Assembly: GCF_001748285.1 (NCBI RefSeq)
Contig: NZ_BDGT01000022.1
Location: 1-61,574, forward strand
Direction: 5' to 3'
Length of the DNA stretch: 61,574 bases
Source of the DNA: Thermogemmatispora onikobensis
GTDB lineage: Bacteria; Chloroflexota; Ktedonobacteria; Ktedonobacterales; Ktedonobacteraceae
This document shows, one piece after another, positions 60,413-61,574 of the stretch (positions within the stretch are counted from its first letter, which is position 1; every line of letters starts with the position of its first letter). The translations under genes and the position numbers were made by a program. Under the pieces are notes generated by a model. It was given only the letters and a program-made list of their open reading frames with translations, made no database searches and had not been told where the DNA came from.

Positions 60413-61151
60413 GCGGCCAGTAGCCAGGTCGGTCTTCCTGGCACTGCTACTGCTGTTTGTCGTCCGTCCGCTGACTCAGGCGGTGCTCTCCGGTACGCTT
60501 CGGCTTCTGCTTTGTGTGGGCGGCGGGGAGGAAGGTTGTGCAGCCTTCTTCTCCGCCGCCACTCTGCGTTTTGGGCCGGAATTGGCAGCAGGCAAGAGGC
60601 AACTACGCCAGCAACAGCCTTCCTTACTATCCACGAGCACAGGCGAGAGGAGAGCGGGGTTTCAGTCGCTGAAAGCACTTTTTGCGGAGCTTTTTGCCAG
60701 AGCATTGAAACAGGGCACGCTCTGGTTTCAGTGTAGCACAGCTCTTTCCTGTGTAACACACTAGGAGAGGTAAGAGAGAAGAATGGCCGTTGAGAGGTGT
60801 ATTCGTATGGCAGAGCACAGTTCTCGGCATGCTTTATGCAAGAGAGCAAAGCGAGAGCAGGACCCAGTCGCTTGCCTCCGCTGTGTTTCGTCTCTCCGGT
60901 TGGGTCCTGCTGCTGCCCGGGCAATGGGAGATTGCCTGGCAGGCCAGTCACACGGTTCGGTACAACGTCGGCCCGGCAGGCCACAGCGATCTGAGCGGAA
61001 GGCCAGTCACTCTTGATCTCGCCCTGGAGGGCAGGCCCTCCTCTTCTGCTGTTCCGCGCTGTGCCTGCCCTGCCGGGCCTGATCACGGGTGCCAGAGCAC
61101 GCAACGCTGAGTGTCTCTCTGGCTCAGTCTGCCAACGAAGGAGCGTGCTAG
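60413..61151. other. Intergenic region with nested inverted repeats before the GH3 gene
   Basis: No gene is convincing in 739 bases. Between 60660 and 60760 there are several inverted repeats: TTTCAG-TCG-CTGAAA (60660-60674), CCAGAGC...GCTCTGG (60697-60725), and TGAAAC...GTTTCA overlapping it. These may be operator sites for the GH3 gene or a terminator of glpF. Confidence 0.5.
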
Positions 61152-61574
61152 ATGCGACGCCTTGTACTGTTGCCTGGCGCCAGGATGGCGCTGAGACTGC
61201 TGCTGACACTACTTCTGCTTTGCCTGTGGAGCCTCTTCCTTTCCTCCCCCGGCGCACCGGCGCGGGCCACCTCTGCCGCGGCCCGCCCCTGGATGAACCG
61301 CGCTTTATCTCCCGACCGGCGCGCCGATCTGCTGCTAGCCCAGATGACGCTCGATGAGAAGATTGCTATGCTGCATGGCTGGTCTGGCGGCAGCTATGTG
61401 GGCTACATTCCAGCCAATACGCGCCTGGGTATTCCAGCCCTCGGTCTGGAGGATGGCCCCGCCGGAGTGGCCGACGGCATGACGGGCGTGACTGCTTTTC
61501 CAGCTCCGGAGGCACTGGCCGCGAGCTGGGATACGAGCCTGATGCACCAGTACGGCCAGGATCTCGGCAATGAG
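61152..61574 (+). CDS. Secreted GH3 beta-glucosidase-like enzyme (partial, runs off right edge)
   Basis: An open frame of 141 codons starts at the ATG at 61152 (AAGGAG upstream) and reaches the window end. A signal peptide is visible (about 12-41, ending APARA). The mature part has LLAQMTLDEKIAMLHGW, LGIPALGLEDGPAGV and TAFPAPEALAASWDTSLMHQYG. These are typical of the N-terminal barrel of family GH3. The catalytic Asp lies beyond the window. It belongs with the other secreted polysaccharide-degrading enzymes of the segment. Confidence 0.9.
   Translation, partial: MRRLVLLPGARMALRLLLTLLLLCLWSLFLSSPGAPARATSAAARPWMNRALSPDRRADLLLAQMTLDEKIAMLHGWSGGSYVGYIPANTRLGIPALGLEDGPAGVADGMTGVTAFPAPEALAASWDTSLMHQYGQDLGNE

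Noticed and set aside
60307-61257. Minus-strand frame of 316 codons between glpF and GH3
   Set aside because: Composition is Arg/Ser/Pro-rich without any domain pattern, it overlaps the glpF and GH3 coding ends, and no ribosome-binding site is seen.

Overview
The window reads as a chromosomal segment of a GC-rich, monoderm, probably thermophilic Ktedonobacteria-type bacterium (Chloroflexota, Thermogemmatispora-like). That placement is an inference. It rests on large secreted multidomain carbohydrate-active enzymes with Pro/Thr linkers, many paralogous regulators and transporters, an F420-type oxidoreductase and gene types typical of that class. No rRNA, tRNA, CRISPR array or recognisable transposase was seen. 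Genes at both window edges are cut: a HEAT-repeat gene on the left and a GH3 glycosidase on the right.

Layout. (1) 1-3585, minus strand: a candidate polymorphic-toxin operon, consisting of a WXG100-like small protein, a WXG/TM/deaminase toxin (HAE + CxxC) and two tandem HEAT-repeat genes sharing blocks of identical DNA, which are candidate immunity genes. (2) 4050-8187: F420/flavin oxidoreductase, cupin, divergent AraC regulator and acyl-CoA synthetase. (3) 8401-10930: two SAM methyltransferase paralogues and the deletion remnant of a third. (4) 11161-13605: an FAD oxidoreductase and an ECF41 sigma factor, with a perfect ECF41-type promoter before the oxidoreductase. (5) 13692-17892: a membrane protein, a CPBP protease and a secreted arabinofuranosidase-like enzyme with CBM2.

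(6) 18238-29267, minus strand: an eleven-gene-scale surface-glycan locus containing gmhA, gmhB, hldE, three GT9 heptosyltransferase-like genes, two GT4, one GT2 and an SDR. Together these would make nucleotide-activated heptose and transfer it to a glycan, in an organism expected to lack LPS. (7) 29556-36179: a cupin broken by a nonsense codon, GNAT, MFS exporter, amino-acid permease with a coupled unknown gene, and a nitroreductase-like protein. (8) 36329-44731: a LacI regulator flanked by two large secreted malectin-containing enzymes; both enzyme promoters carry the same composite operator-like element. (9) 44957-49473: a complete ABC importer with a Tat-lipoprotein binding protein. (10) 50347-56300: zinc-ribbon protein, F420:NADP reductase-like protein, a glucose/GlcNAc-type PTS (IIBC + IIA) and a pair of LURP-one/tubby-like small proteins. 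(11) 56390-60412: a glycerol regulon in which glpP (antiterminator) diverges from glpK-glpF, whose leader carries the expected terminator. (12) 61152-end: GH3 enzyme.

Taken together the genes describe a saprophyte that degrades plant/fungal polysaccharides outside the cell, imports sugars and glycerol, decorates its surface with heptose-containing glycan, and carries a contact-type toxin cassette. All functional calls come from motifs and domain patterns read by eye; no database search was run.
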